A stretch of DNA of 64,000 nt from Arthrobacter luteolus NBRC 107841 (GTDB taxonomy: Bacteria; Actinomycetota; Actinomycetes; Actinomycetales; Micrococcaceae), in NCBI RefSeq assembly GCF_001552075.1, contig NZ_BCQM01000005.1, positions 248,001 through 312,000 of the forward strand. The letters run 5' to 3'. A program made the position numbers and the translations under genes. Below the pieces are notes generated by a model that made no database searches, had not been told where the DNA came from, and saw only the letters and a list, made by a program, of their open reading frames with translations. Of the stretch, positions 31,991 through 40,553 are shown one piece after another (the first letter of the stretch is position 1; each line of letters starts with the position of its first letter).

Positions 31991-32476
31991 TTACCAGCCC
32001 CAGGTGCCAGGCGGGCCCTTGAACGGGCCGGTCACCCGGCTGGTAATCCAGCCGCCGTAAAAGTCGCCGTCCTGGGGCTGCACCTCCTCGCCGTCCACCC
32101 GCACGGAGTCCATCAGCCCGGGGTACAGGGCGGCCGTATCGGCCAGCTCCTCGTAGCCGGGTGCCGGGTGTGGATAGGCCCAGGCCGCCCGCGCGGCACG
32201 GTGGCCGCCTGCGACGACGTCGTAATAGGAAGCAGCACCCTTGAACTCGCAGAAGGTGCGGCCCGGCACCGGGTGCAGGGCGCCGGAGATGAAGTCCTCC
32301 AGCGGCAGATAGTAGACCGGAGGATGGCTGGTCTCCAGCACCCGCAGCGCCGACGAGGACTGCGCCAGCAGGGTCCCGCCCAGCCAGACTTCTACCGATT
32401 CATCGCTGGGTTCGATCCGGGGCGGGCGCGGGTAAGACCAGACGGATTCGGTATGCGGGTGAAAACGGTTCGCCAT
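31991..32476 (-). CDS. DUF427 domain protein
   Basis: A 161-residue DUF427 protein: ESVWSYPRPPRIEPSDESVEVWLGG opens the domain. VLETSHPPVYYLPLEDF, then TFCEFKGAASYYDVVAGG and AWAYPHPAPGYEEL follow, all conserved in the family. Function is unknown. The domain begins right after the ATG, so the 85-base out-of-frame overlap with the upstream gene seems real. Confidence 0.85.
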   Translation of the reverse strand: MANRFHPHTESVWSYPRPPRIEPSDESVEVWLGGTLLAQSSSALRVLETSHPPVYYLPLEDFISGALHPVPGRTFCEFKGAASYYDVVAGGHRAARAAWAYPHPAPGYEELADTAALYPGLMDSVRVDGEEVQPQDGDFYGGWITSRVTGPFKGPPGTWGW

Positions 32477-33096
32477 GGCCCGCTCACTTCGTCTCGTGCC
32501 GCCTCATGGGCGGTGATGGTGGTGGTGACTGCAAGGATCTGCGGCCGGGACGGCACCGAGGAGAACCCAAACCGCACCGGCGGGTTGACCGGTGCCAGTG
32601 GTCCCAGGTCCAGCCCGTTCCAGGAGCATTCCGCCGCCGCAATACGGCGGATGGAACGCACACCGTAATACTCCAGCCGGTCCCCGGTGGTTCCCGCGGT
32701 CCGTACCCCGCGCACGATCAGCCCGGCCAGCGGATTCACTGCCCGCAGCCAGGAAGGATGCACAGCCAGCGGCGCCGGCACGGTCTGCAGGACGCGGCCC
32801 AGGACCGTCACCCGTCCCAGCTCGGCGCGCAGCCGCAGCGGACCGCCGTCGACCGCCAGCGTTCCGCCGTTCAACCGTGCGCTGACCGGCACAACGTCCA
32901 CCGCATCAAAGGAATAGGTGGAGGAAACGTACCGGGCCGTGTTTTCGTCAGGGGCCAGCAGCAGGCGGGAACCGAACCGGTTCTCCACCATGACATCGGT
33001 GAACGGGCCGAACGGGGAATCCGGCCAGTGGCCCACTACCAGGCGGGTTCCGGAGGCGGTGCCCAGCCCGGCGATATAGCCGCGGAAGCGCTCCAT
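32392..33096 (-). CDS. Conserved hypothetical protein, 3' end overlaps DUF427 gene
   Basis: A 234-residue soluble protein with a basic C-terminus. The N-terminal FRGYIAGLGTASGTRLVVGHWPDSPFGPF is glycine-rich and strand-like. A central YEYYGVRS-type motif (DRLEYYGVRSIRRI) follows. I do not recognise the family with confidence. The last 28 residues are encoded in another frame across the DUF427 start and are low-complexity, as if the original stop was lost. A leaderless TACGGT sits seven bases before the ATG. Confidence 0.6.
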   Translation of the reverse strand: MERFRGYIAGLGTASGTRLVVGHWPDSPFGPFTDVMVENRFGSRLLLAPDENTARYVSSTYSFDAVDVVPVSARLNGGTLAVDGGPLRLRAELGRVTVLGRVLQTVPAPLAVHPSWLRAVNPLAGLIVRGVRTAGTTGDRLEYYGVRSIRRIAAAECSWNGLDLGPLAPVNPPVRFGFSSVPSRPQILAVTTTITAHEAARDEVSGPWRTVFTRIPNPSGLTRARPGSNPAMNR

Positions 33097-33103
33097 GGCT
33101 TAA

Positions 33104-33109
33104 ACCGTA
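33104..33109 (-). promoter_or_regulatory. Leaderless -10 (TACGGT)
   Basis: TACGGT, seven bases, ATG 33096 on the minus strand, with no Shine-Dalgarno. Confidence 0.5.
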
Positions 33110-33280
33110 CGCCCGGCCGGCCGCTTCCGGAGGGGGCCGGCCGGAGATCGGCTAAACTTGACTGGTAAGAGCCCCGCAGCTTGAGCGTGTTCCACGCCAC
33201 GAGTGCAGGGGCGTTCTCATGCACGGTAGCGGTTCAGCGCCTGGCGCGGCTCCCTAGCGTAACTAATGGGGGAGGATCCC

Positions 33281-34570
33281 ATGCCAGCAATTGTCATCGT
33301 CGGCGCCCAGTGGGGCGACGAGGGTAAAGGTAAGGCCACCGACCTTCTCGGCGGCCGCGTCGATTACGTCGTCAAGCCCAACGGCGGAAACAATGCCGGC
33401 CACACCGTCGTCGTCGGCGGTGAAAAGTACGAATTGAAGCTGCTGCCCGCCGGCATCCTGAGCCCCAACGCGATTCCGGTCATCGGCAACGGCTGCGTAG
33501 TGAACCTCGAGGCGCTGTTCGCCGAAATCGACGGTCTTGAGGCCCGGGGGGCGGATACCTCGAAGCTGCGGATCTCCGCCAACGCCCACCTCGTTGCCCC
33601 GTTCCATCAGGTAATGGACAAGGTCACCGAACGCTTCCTGGGCAAGCGTGCCATCGGCACCACCGGCCGCGGCATCGGCCCGGCCTACATCGACAAGGTT
33701 GCCCGCCTCGGCATCCGGGTGCAGGATATCTTCGATGAGTCGATCCTGCGGCAGAAGGTTGAAGGCTCGCTGCGGCAGAAGAACCAGCTGCTGCTGAAGG
33801 TCTACAACCGCCGCGACGTGGATCCCGAAGAGATGGTGCAGTACTTCCTCTCCTACGCGGACCGGCTGCGCCCGATGGTCATCGACTCGGTGTACGAGCT
33901 GAACAAGGCCCTGGACGAAGACAAGGTCATCCTGATGGAAGGCGGCCAGGCGACGTTCCTGGACGTGGACCACGGCACCTACCCGTTTGTGACCTCCTCC
34001 AACCCGACGGCCGGCGGCGCCTCGGTGGGCTCCGGCATCGGCCCCACCCGCATCAACCGCGCTGTGGGCATCATCAAGGCCTACACCACCCGCGTCGGCG
34101 CCGGCCCGTTCCCCACCGAACTCTTCGATGACATGGGCCTGTACCTGCAGAAGACCGGCGGCGAGTTCGGTGTGAACACCGGCCGTCCGCGCCGCTGCGG
34201 CTGGTACGACGCCGTCCTGGCCCGCCACGCTTCCCGCGTGAACGGCTTCACGGACTACTTCGTGACCAAGCTGGACGTGCTCACCGGCATCGAGAAGATC
34301 CCGGTCTGCGTGGCCTACGACGTCGACGGCGTGCGTTTCGACGAAATGCCGATGACGCAGACGGACTTCCACCACGCCAAGCCGGTCTTCGAGTACTTCG
34401 ACGGCTGGACCGAGGACATCACCGGCGCCCGGACCCTTGAGGACCTGCCGGAGAACGCCCGGAACTACGTGCTGGCGTTGGAAAAACTGTCCGGCACCCG
34501 GTTCTCCGCGATCGGCGTCGGCCCGGACCGCGACCAGACGATCGTGATCCGCGACCTGATCAGCGAGTAG
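33281..34570 (+). CDS. purA: Adenylosuccinate synthetase
   Basis: The 429-residue enzyme joins IMP and aspartate with GTP in AMP synthesis. It begins [20 protein letters not shown] with the GTP loop. It continues [25 protein letters not shown], the IMP-site [36 protein letters not shown] and [18 protein letters not shown] 33281 has GGGAGG at the right distance. TAAACT near 33152 and TAGCGT near 33256 are possible -10 elements, so the 184-bp leader may contain two start points. Confidence 0.97.
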   Translation: MPAIVIVGAQWGDEGKGKATDLLGGRVDYVVKPNGGNNAGHTVVVGGEKYELKLLPAGILSPNAIPVIGNGCVVNLEALFAEIDGLEARGADTSKLRISANAHLVAPFHQVMDKVTERFLGKRAIGTTGRGIGPAYIDKVARLGIRVQDIFDESILRQKVEGSLRQKNQLLLKVYNRRDVDPEEMVQYFLSYADRLRPMVIDSVYELNKALDEDKVILMEGGQATFLDVDHGTYPFVTSSNPTAGGASVGSGIGPTRINRAVGIIKAYTTRVGAGPFPTELFDDMGLYLQKTGGEFGVNTGRPRRCGWYDAVLARHASRVNGFTDYFVTKLDVLTGIEKIPVCVAYDVDGVRFDEMPMTQTDFHHAKPVFEYFDGWTEDITGARTLEDLPENARNYVLALEKLSGTRFSAIGVGPDRDQTIVIRDLISE

Positions 34571-34579
34571 TTTTTTCCA

Positions 34580-34617
34580 GCGAAGGCCCCGCAGCCGTTT
34601 GGCTGCGGGGCCTTCGC
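34580..34617. terminator. Intrinsic terminator after purA
   Basis: A 17-bp perfect GC-rich stem with loop GTTT. On the minus strand it is followed by GGAAAAAAC's complement (TTTTTT precedes it on the plus strand), so it may work best for the opposing VOC gene as well as purA. Confidence 0.8.
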
Positions 34618-34646
34618 CTGTCCTGCCGCCGTTTCGAGCCCGTGGC

Positions 34647-35015
34647 CTACTCCGAGCCGTCGCCGGAGAGGACGCAGAACTCGTTGCCCTCCGGATCCGC
34701 CATCACGACCCAGGAGACATCCGGTCCTTGGCCGACGTCGACCAGGACGGCGCCCAGAGCGAGCAGCCGCTCGACTTCCTCCTCCTGGGTGCAGCCGTCC
34801 GGCACCAGATCCAGGTGCAGCCGGTTCTTGGCTTTTTTGGGTTCGGGGACAGGGAAAACGTCGAGCGGTGGGCCGAGGAAACCGTTGCGTGGTGCCAGGC
34901 TCATCCCGCCGTCGAACTCCTCGGCCACCCGGTAATCCAGTGCCCGGGTCCAAAACCCGGCCAGCATGGGGACGTCAACGGCGTCCAGGGCGAGGGACGA
35001 GAATCTGCTGCTCAC
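34647..35015 (-). CDS. VOC-family (glyoxalase-like) protein
   Basis: A 122-residue single-domain vicinal-oxygen-chelate protein. LALDAVDVPMLAGFWTRALDY, NRLHLDLVPD with a metal-type His, and VVMADPEGNEFCVL with a C-terminal Glu/Asn are the usual marks of the Glyoxalase_6 branch. Substrate is unknown. GTG 35015 has GAAGGAG upstream. Confidence 0.85.
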   Translation of the reverse strand: MSSRFSSLALDAVDVPMLAGFWTRALDYRVAEEFDGGMSLAPRNGFLGPPLDVFPVPEPKKAKNRLHLDLVPDGCTQEEEVERLLALGAVLVDVGQGPDVSWVVMADPEGNEFCVLSGDGSE

Positions 35016-35146
35016 GGCTGGCTCCTTCGGCGGCGCGGAAAAGTACCTGCGAACTTAGCAGCGGCGTTCTCCGGGCGTCAATGGACAGCTCTCCCGGCCG
35101 CGGGACCGGACCGGGAACGATGCTTCTGCCGACCCGGGAGGCGCAG

Positions 35147-36139
35147 CTACCAGCGGTTCCGGGCCTCCTCCACCCAGCCTTCCAGCCCGTCGAGCTGGTA
35201 GCGGGTGCCGTCCGGCGAGGCCGCCCAGCCGGACCAGGTGCCGAAGGCCTGCCAGATTTTGGAGGACACCAGCACGGCGTTGGTGGCTGCCCGGCGCCGG
35301 TGGAACGGGGTCAGCACTGCGTCGATCCACTCGCCCCGGACCTTCCACGCTGCCATCGGATTGGTGAGGTCATAGCTGAACTCCAGTTCGCCGTCGTAAT
35401 GGTGCAGCACACCGTCCACGATCAGTGCGTTCTCCGTCGCCGGTGTGCCGGCGGTCCACAGCCCGCCCAGCTGCAGACCCAGCCGGGTGCCGTCCACGGT
35501 CCCGGACCCGGCCGCCCAGATCCACCGCTTCGCATACGGCCAGCGGCCGCGGCCGCGGTCCAGCACGGCGAAAGCGCCGTCACCGACCCGGTACTCCCGG
35601 CCGTCCACGGTGACGGTTCCGCTGACCTCGCGGGCAACGTCCTTGAGCGTGTACTGGTAGCGGGTAGCCGACCAGGGGACCACGACGCCGAGCACGTCGC
35701 CGGCAGCGGGCGCATAAAGTTCGACGCCGATGCGTTCCGCGGCGGCGCGCAGGTGCGTGCCGCCGTCGTCGTCGTGGAAACGCAGGTGCGTCCCGCCCAT
35801 GGTGCCGACGGCGGTCAGCGGCGGGGGCGTATTGGGCAGGACGGCGGTGGAACCGGGCGGGATGGTCAGCGGGTCATAGCTGATCTCCTTGCCGGTGGCC
35901 CGCTCCAGGACATAGAGCTGCAGTGCAGCCGCGTAGTCCAGATGAACGATCGTCATGTCGACGGCCAGCTCCGGAGTCAGCACACCCCAGTACTCCCAGC
36001 GCTTGGTCCGCCAGCCGTGCCGCAGCCCGGCGGGAAGGTCCGTGAAGCCATGCAGGGCCGTGCGGGAGAAGCCTGCGGCGGCGGGATTCAGGGTGCCGTT
36101 CTTCCGGGACAGCTGCACCGGTTCCTTGATCTCTTCCAT
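35147..36139 (-). CDS. DUF2804 domain protein
   Basis: The 330-residue protein matches DUF2804: RTALHGFTDLPAGLRHGWRTKRWEYWGVLTPELAVDMTIVHLDYA at the start, then RWPYAKRWIWAAGSGTVDG in the middle and KIWQAFGTWSGWAASPDGTRY at the end. The fold is predicted beta-rich, perhaps a lipocalin or retinoid-binding-like barrel. Function is unknown. The ATG lies eight bases after a TAGACT leaderless -10. Confidence 0.85.
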   Translation of the reverse strand: MEEIKEPVQLSRKNGTLNPAAAGFSRTALHGFTDLPAGLRHGWRTKRWEYWGVLTPELAVDMTIVHLDYAAALQLYVLERATGKEISYDPLTIPPGSTAVLPNTPPPLTAVGTMGGTHLRFHDDDGGTHLRAAAERIGVELYAPAAGDVLGVVVPWSATRYQYTLKDVAREVSGTVTVDGREYRVGDGAFAVLDRGRGRWPYAKRWIWAAGSGTVDGTRLGLQLGGLWTAGTPATENALIVDGVLHHYDGELEFSYDLTNPMAAWKVRGEWIDAVLTPFHRRRAATNAVLVSSKIWQAFGTWSGWAASPDGTRYQLDGLEGWVEEARNRW

Positions 36140-36147
36140 GGCGCAAC

Positions 36148-36153
36148 AGTCTA
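36148..36153 (-). promoter_or_regulatory. Leaderless -10 (TAGACT) for DUF2804 gene
   Basis: TAGACT, eight bases, then ATG 36139; it is divergent from the similarly built promoter of the alcohol dehydrogenase gene. Confidence 0.5.
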
Positions 36154-36231
36154 GGATGCGGGCGGCAAAAATCCCGGTTCATCCGGCCGCCATACTTCCC
36201 GGAGGCCCTGACGGCGGCGACGGCGGCGGCG

Positions 36232-36237
36232 TAGCGT
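36232..36237 (+). promoter_or_regulatory. Leaderless -10 (TAGCGT) for alcohol dehydrogenase
   Basis: TAGCGT, GGCCCT, then ATG 36244, with no Shine-Dalgarno. Confidence 0.5.
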
Positions 36238-36243
36238 GGCCCT

Positions 36244-37362
36244 ATGACTACCCAGGCACGTGCCGCGATTCTGCGCGGCGTCCACGAACCCTTCGAAATC
36301 ACCGACGTCACCCTCGATGATCCCCGGCCGGACGAGGTGCTGGTCCGGATTACCGCCTCCGGAGTGTGCGGGACCGATCTGGGTGTCCAGGCCGGACATA
36401 TTCCCTTTCCCCTGCCCGGAGTCCTTGGGCATGAAGGCGCCGGCATCGTGGAGGCTGTTGGCTCCGGCGTCACCTCGGTTGTGCCCGGCGACCAGGTGCT
36501 GCTGAGCTTTTCCAGCTGCGGAGTCTGCCGGAACTGCCGCATGGGCCACCCGGCCTACTGCACTGATTTCCTGGACCTGAACCTGGTGGGCGGGCAGCGC
36601 ATGGACGGCAGCGCCACCATCACCAAGGACGGTAAAGGGGTCCACGGGCACTTCTTCGCCCAGTCTTCCTTCGCGAACTACGTTCTGGCCGATGCCCGCG
36701 GGGTCACCCGGGTGGACCCGGACGCCGACCTGAGCCTGCTGGCACCGCTGGGCTGCGGCATCCAGACCGGGGCCGGCGCGGTGATGAACGTCCTGCGGCC
36801 GGAGCCCGGGTCCACCCTCGCCGTCTTCGGAGCCGGACCCGTGGGCCTGGCCGCGGTGATGGCCGCAGCCCTTTCCGGCTCCACCCGCATTGTGGTGATG
36901 GACCTGGTGGACTCCCGGCTGGAGCTGGCCCGCCAACTTGGTGCCACCGACGTCATCAATTCCGGCAGCACCGACGCGCTGCAGGCTTTGTTCGAGCTGA
37001 CCAACGGCGGCGGCGTGACGCATGCGCTCGAAACCACCGGAAGTACCCGGGTGGCAGCAACCGCCGCCGATGCCCTGGCACCGCTGGGGAAGCTCGGACT
37101 GATCGGCGCCCCGGCGGCCGGGTCAACCGTGGAACTGGACGTGAACTTCATGCTCAACGGCCGGCAGGTCATCGGCATCACGGAAGGCGACTCCACGCCG
37201 CAGATTTTCCTGCCCGCGCTCGTGGAGCTGGTGCAGCAGGGCCGTTTCCCGCTGCAGAAGATGATCACCCGGTACGGGTTCAACGAGATCAACGACGCCG
37301 CAGCTGCGGCCAAGGCGGGCGAGGTCCTGAAACCTGTGCTCCACTTTGAGGACCTGCACTAG
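36244..37362 (+). CDS. Zinc-dependent alcohol dehydrogenase, aryl/benzyl alcohol type
   Basis: The 372-residue MDR protein has zinc ligands in GVCGTDLGVQAGHIPFPLPGVLGHEGAG and a structural site CGVCRNCRMGHPAYC. GQRMDGSATITKDG, then FFAQSSFANYVLADARGVTRV, and GCGIQTGAGAVMNVLRPEPGSTLAVFGAGPVGLAAVMAA follow. The order and insertion are those of XylB-like aryl-alcohol dehydrogenases. Likely NAD-dependent oxidation of a primary alcohol. A nitrilase-family gene follows 41 bases later and may share the transcript. Confidence 0.88.
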   Translation: MTTQARAAILRGVHEPFEITDVTLDDPRPDEVLVRITASGVCGTDLGVQAGHIPFPLPGVLGHEGAGIVEAVGSGVTSVVPGDQVLLSFSSCGVCRNCRMGHPAYCTDFLDLNLVGGQRMDGSATITKDGKGVHGHFFAQSSFANYVLADARGVTRVDPDADLSLLAPLGCGIQTGAGAVMNVLRPEPGSTLAVFGAGPVGLAAVMAAALSGSTRIVVMDLVDSRLELARQLGATDVINSGSTDALQALFELTNGGGVTHALETTGSTRVAATAADALAPLGKLGLIGAPAAGSTVELDVNFMLNGRQVIGITEGDSTPQIFLPALVELVQQGRFPLQKMITRYGFNEINDAAAAAKAGEVLKPVLHFEDLH

Positions 37363-37403
37363 GCTGGAGGAAAGTCCGGTCCTCAAGGCAAGGCGGTAGC
37401 CCA

Positions 37404-38210
37404 ATGTTGGTCAGCGTAGGTCAGTTCAGCCCCACCGGGGACGTAGCGGAAAACCTGACGGAGATGCGCTCGCTGGCTGAGAAAGCCAAGAGTGAGGGCT
37501 CGGCGCTGATTGTGTTCCCGGAAGAGTCGATGTTCAGCATCGGCAAGGTCGAAGGAACCCTGGCAGAAGCGGTCGACGCCGGCTGGAGCACCTTCGTCCA
37601 GCGGCTGTCCCTCCTGGCGGCGGAACTGGAAATCGCCGTGATTGCCGGCGGCTACGAGTCCTCCGGCGAGGAACGCCCCTACAACACCCTGGTGGCGATC
37701 GAGGCGGACGGCCGGATCGCGGCGACCTACCGGAAACTGCACCTCTACGACGCGTTCAGCTATTCCGAGTCCACCCGGATCAAGGCCGGCGACCGTGGAA
37801 TCCAGGTGGTGGAAATCGGCGGCCTGCGGGTGGGCCTGATGACCTGCTATGACCTCCGGTTCCCGGAACTGGCCCGGGCCCTGGCCGTTCAGGGAGCGGA
37901 CCTGATTGCCGTCCCGGCGGCCTGGTTCAAGGGCGAACACAAAATCGAGCACTGGGAAACGCTGCTCAAGGCCCGGGCGATCGAAAACACCGTCTGGGTC
38001 GCAGCCGCGGGTACGTCCAGCGGGCACACCATCGGACACTCGGCCATCCTGGATCCGATGGGTGTGCCGCAGGTCTTCCTGGCCGATGAGACCGCCGGGG
38101 TGGCCACCGCGGAAGTGACACGGAACCGGATCGAGGAGGTCCGGGAATTCCTGCCCGTGCTGCGCAACCGCCGGTTCGCCGTCAACGAGCAGATCGAAGC
38201 GGCCAACTAG
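37404..38210 (+). CDS. Carbon-nitrogen hydrolase (nitrilase superfamily)
   Basis: The 268-residue amidohydrolase has the three catalytic residues in typical context: Glu in IVFPEESMFS, Lys in ATYRKLHLYDAF, and Cys in LMTCYDLRFPELARALA. Tail motifs RAIENTVWVAAAGTS and GHSAILDPMGV are also standard. This is the omega-amidase / Nit-like branch; the substrate is unknown. It converges on and overlaps by four bases with the following permease gene. Confidence 0.9.
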   Translation: MLVSVGQFSPTGDVAENLTEMRSLAEKAKSEGSALIVFPEESMFSIGKVEGTLAEAVDAGWSTFVQRLSLLAAELEIAVIAGGYESSGEERPYNTLVAIEADGRIAATYRKLHLYDAFSYSESTRIKAGDRGIQVVEIGGLRVGLMTCYDLRFPELARALAVQGADLIAVPAAWFKGEHKIEHWETLLKARAIENTVWVAAAGTSSGHTIGHSAILDPMGVPQVFLADETAGVATAEVTRNRIEEVREFLPVLRNRRFAVNEQIEAAN

Positions 38211-39622
38211 CTCCGGGCGGAAGGTGTGGGCAGCTCGATCGGCTCCCGGCCCTTGCCCTTAACCAGGAACTGGTAGGCGGCCAGCATCAGCAGAAGCCAC
38301 ACCACGCCCACGGCCAGCGCCGTCCGGCCGGGACCGGTGAAGGCGAGGATGACGGTCACCAGGCCCAAAAACGCCAGCGTGACGTAGTTCAGCAGCGGCC
38401 ATCCCGGGAAAGGGAAGCCCGCTGACGGGGTTCCCTCCCGGCGCATCTGGCGGCGCATGCGGTGGTGGCTGAGCAGGATGGAGGACCACGTGAAAATGGT
38501 GGCAAAGGTGGCGGTGGAAGCGACCACCAGGAACAACTGCTCGGGGATCCACAGGTACAGACCCAGGCCGCAGACAAGGCTGGCCATGATGATGGCGACC
38601 GGCCAGACAGGAACGCCGAACCGCGAGACGCGGGTGAATCCCTGCGGAGCGTGCCCCTGCTCCGCCAGGCCGTACATGGTGCGGGAAGCGGCATAGAAAA
38701 TCGAGTTCATGGCGGAGAGAGCCGCCGTGAGGACAACGGCGTTGATCAGGTGCTCGGCGAAGGGAATGCCCAGCCCGGCGAAAACCTGTACGAAGGGGCT
38801 GCCTTCGGAACCGATCCTGTCCCAGGGCAGGAGGCAGAGCATGACACCCAGTGAAAGCACGTAGAAGAGCAGGATCCGCACGGGAACGGTATTAACGGCC
38901 TTGGGGATCGCCCGCGAAGGGTCACCGGTTTCACCGGCGGTCACACCCAGGGTTTCGACGCCGCCAAAGGAGAACACCACGATTCCCAGGCTCATCACGA
39001 TGCCCCATACCCCGAACGGCGCAAACCCGCCGTGGTCCACCAGGTGGTTGACTCCGGGCTCGTACCCGCCGGTGCTGACCCCGAACACAATCAGGTAGAT
39101 GCCGCCGGCAATCATGGCGACGATGGTGGAAACCTTGATCAGGGTGAACCAAAACTCCAGTTCGCCGAAGACGCTGACCCGCATCAGGTTCAGCCCGCCG
39201 ATCAACAGCATGGCCGCAATCATCCAGAGCCAGCCCGGAGTGTCCGGGAACCAGAGGCCCATATACATGCTGACCGCGGTCATGTCCGCGATGGCAACGA
39301 TGATCATTTCGAACGCAAAGGTCCAGCCGGTCAGGAACCCCATCCGGGGACCGAGATAGCGGCCGGCGTACTGGGCAAAAGAACCCGCGACAGGGTGGCG
39401 GACCGCCATCTCGCCGAGCGCACGCATCACCAGGAACACGGCGCAGCCGGCGATGATGTAGGCAATGAGCACAGCGGGTCCGGCGGCCTGGATGGTCTCG
39501 GAGGAGCCGTAGAAGAGGCCGGTGCCGATTGCGGAGCCGAGGGCGATGAAACGGATATGCCGCAGTGAAAGACTGCGTTTGAGCTCTGTGTCGTGGTGCG
39601 TGGTGGAGTTGCTGAGGGTCAT
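38207..39622 (-). CDS. APC-superfamily amino acid permease (AAT family)
   Basis: A 471-residue permease with twelve predicted helices. ELKRSLSLRHIRFIALGSAIGTGLFYGSSETIQAAGPAVL is the AAT-family N-terminus. FSFGGVETLGVTAGETGDPSRAIPKAVNTVPVRI is the conserved loop after TM6. ASRTMYGLAEQGHAPQGFTRVSRFGVPVWPV marks TM8-9. Relatives carry proline, GABA, histidine or aromatic amino acids. ATG 39622 has AGGAT upstream; the frame stays open further 5', but that sequence is not family-like. Confidence 0.9.
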   Translation of the reverse strand: MTLSNSTTHHDTELKRSLSLRHIRFIALGSAIGTGLFYGSSETIQAAGPAVLIAYIIAGCAVFLVMRALGEMAVRHPVAGSFAQYAGRYLGPRMGFLTGWTFAFEMIIVAIADMTAVSMYMGLWFPDTPGWLWMIAAMLLIGGLNLMRVSVFGELEFWFTLIKVSTIVAMIAGGIYLIVFGVSTGGYEPGVNHLVDHGGFAPFGVWGIVMSLGIVVFSFGGVETLGVTAGETGDPSRAIPKAVNTVPVRILLFYVLSLGVMLCLLPWDRIGSEGSPFVQVFAGLGIPFAEHLINAVVLTAALSAMNSIFYAASRTMYGLAEQGHAPQGFTRVSRFGVPVWPVAIIMASLVCGLGLYLWIPEQLFLVVASTATFATIFTWSSILLSHHRMRRQMRREGTPSAGFPFPGWPLLNYVTLAFLGLVTVILAFTGPGRTALAVGVVWLLLMLAAYQFLVKGKGREPIELPTPSARS

Positions 39623-39980
39623 CAATATCCTGTGCCGCGGGGCTTGGCCGCGGGTTGCTGGTCCGGCGCGGAGCTGGCGTTTTTGATCCCGGCCGGCCGC
39701 GCCGCGTCCGCCGTTGGTAAGGCGGAGCCCCATTAAGTCTCCCACATTCCCTGCCGGCGGTGCCTGGCCGGGAGGGCCTGCTGGGGTCACCGCCGGCGCC
39801 GGAAAAAGAAATTCCGGCTGCCGCGTAACCTTTTCGGCCTCCGGTGCGATTACCCCTGTGTAATGGCCGCGCCGGGGCTTATCCCCCCAACGAGCTTCGG
39901 CGTGGCTATTTCCCTGCAGGACCTGCCTAGGCGGGGTACGATTTGGTTCGCCCCAACGTCCCAGATCGAAAGACCCCGCC
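39623..39980. other. Divergent intergenic region, permease / sigma factor
   Basis: No gene is supported in these 358 bases. TACGAT near 39938 could be a -10 for the sigma-factor gene. GTAACC near 39827 resembles an ECF -35 but has no matching -10 at proper distance. Short GC-rich palindromes occur but none is convincing as an operator. Confidence 0.4.
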
Positions 39981-40553
39981 TTGGCTGACCCGCTGACAGA
40001 GCAGATGGTCTCCGAGGCGCGCGCGAACAACCCGGTGGCCCTGCGGTCGGTCTACCAGGCGCTGGCCCCCGGGGTCCTTGGGTATCTGAGGTCCAAGGGC
40101 TGCGAGGATCCCGAAGCGCTGGCGCAGGAGGTTTTCCTGACCGTCTTTTCCAAGCTGCAGAGCATTAAGGGCGGCGCCGCCGGGCTGAGGACCTTCGCCT
40201 TTTCGGTGGCCCACGCCAGGATGGTCGACGATCACCGCCGGCGGGAACGCCAGCCGGCGGCAGCAGCCTATGACCCGCTGGCGGATCCCCGGTACACCCA
40301 GTCGGCCGAAGCTGCCGTCCTGGACTCCGTTCTGGCGGCGGAGCCTCTTTTGGCAGGACTCACGGAGCAGCAGCGCGAGGTTCTGCTGCTGCGGGTCGTG
40401 GCAGATCTGTCTCTCGAGGATTCCGCCGAGATCATGGGGAAGACGGCCAACTCCGTCAAACAACTTCAGCGGCGGGCGCTCATCGCACTGAAGGAACGCA
40501 TCGCAGGAAAGGAGGCAGCCGAGCATGAACGGTACGTCCAGCAACCCCAATGA
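39981..40553 (+). CDS. ECF-type RNA polymerase sigma factor
   Basis: The 190-residue protein has region 2 (ALRSVYQALAPGVLGYLRSKGCEDPEALAQEVFLTVFSKLQ, then GLRTFAFSVAHARMVDDHRRRER) and region 4 (LTEQQREVLLLRVVADLSLEDSAEIMGKTANSVKQLQRRALIALKE). It lacks sigma region 3, as in group 4 (ECF) factors. The start is TTG 39981 (AAAGA upstream) or ATG 40005; both leave the domains intact. It overlaps the downstream gene by 29 bases, the usual arrangement with its anti-sigma partner. Confidence 0.88.
   Translation: MADPLTEQMVSEARANNPVALRSVYQALAPGVLGYLRSKGCEDPEALAQEVFLTVFSKLQSIKGGAAGLRTFAFSVAHARMVDDHRRRERQPAAAAYDPLADPRYTQSAEAAVLDSVLAAEPLLAGLTEQQREVLLLRVVADLSLEDSAEIMGKTANSVKQLQRRALIALKERIAGKEAAEHERYVQQPQ

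Noticed and set aside
39623-39980. ECF autoregulatory promoter before the sigma gene
   Set aside because: A GTAACC-like -35 is present but no matching -10 occurs at 15-18 bases, and the distance to the start is long.
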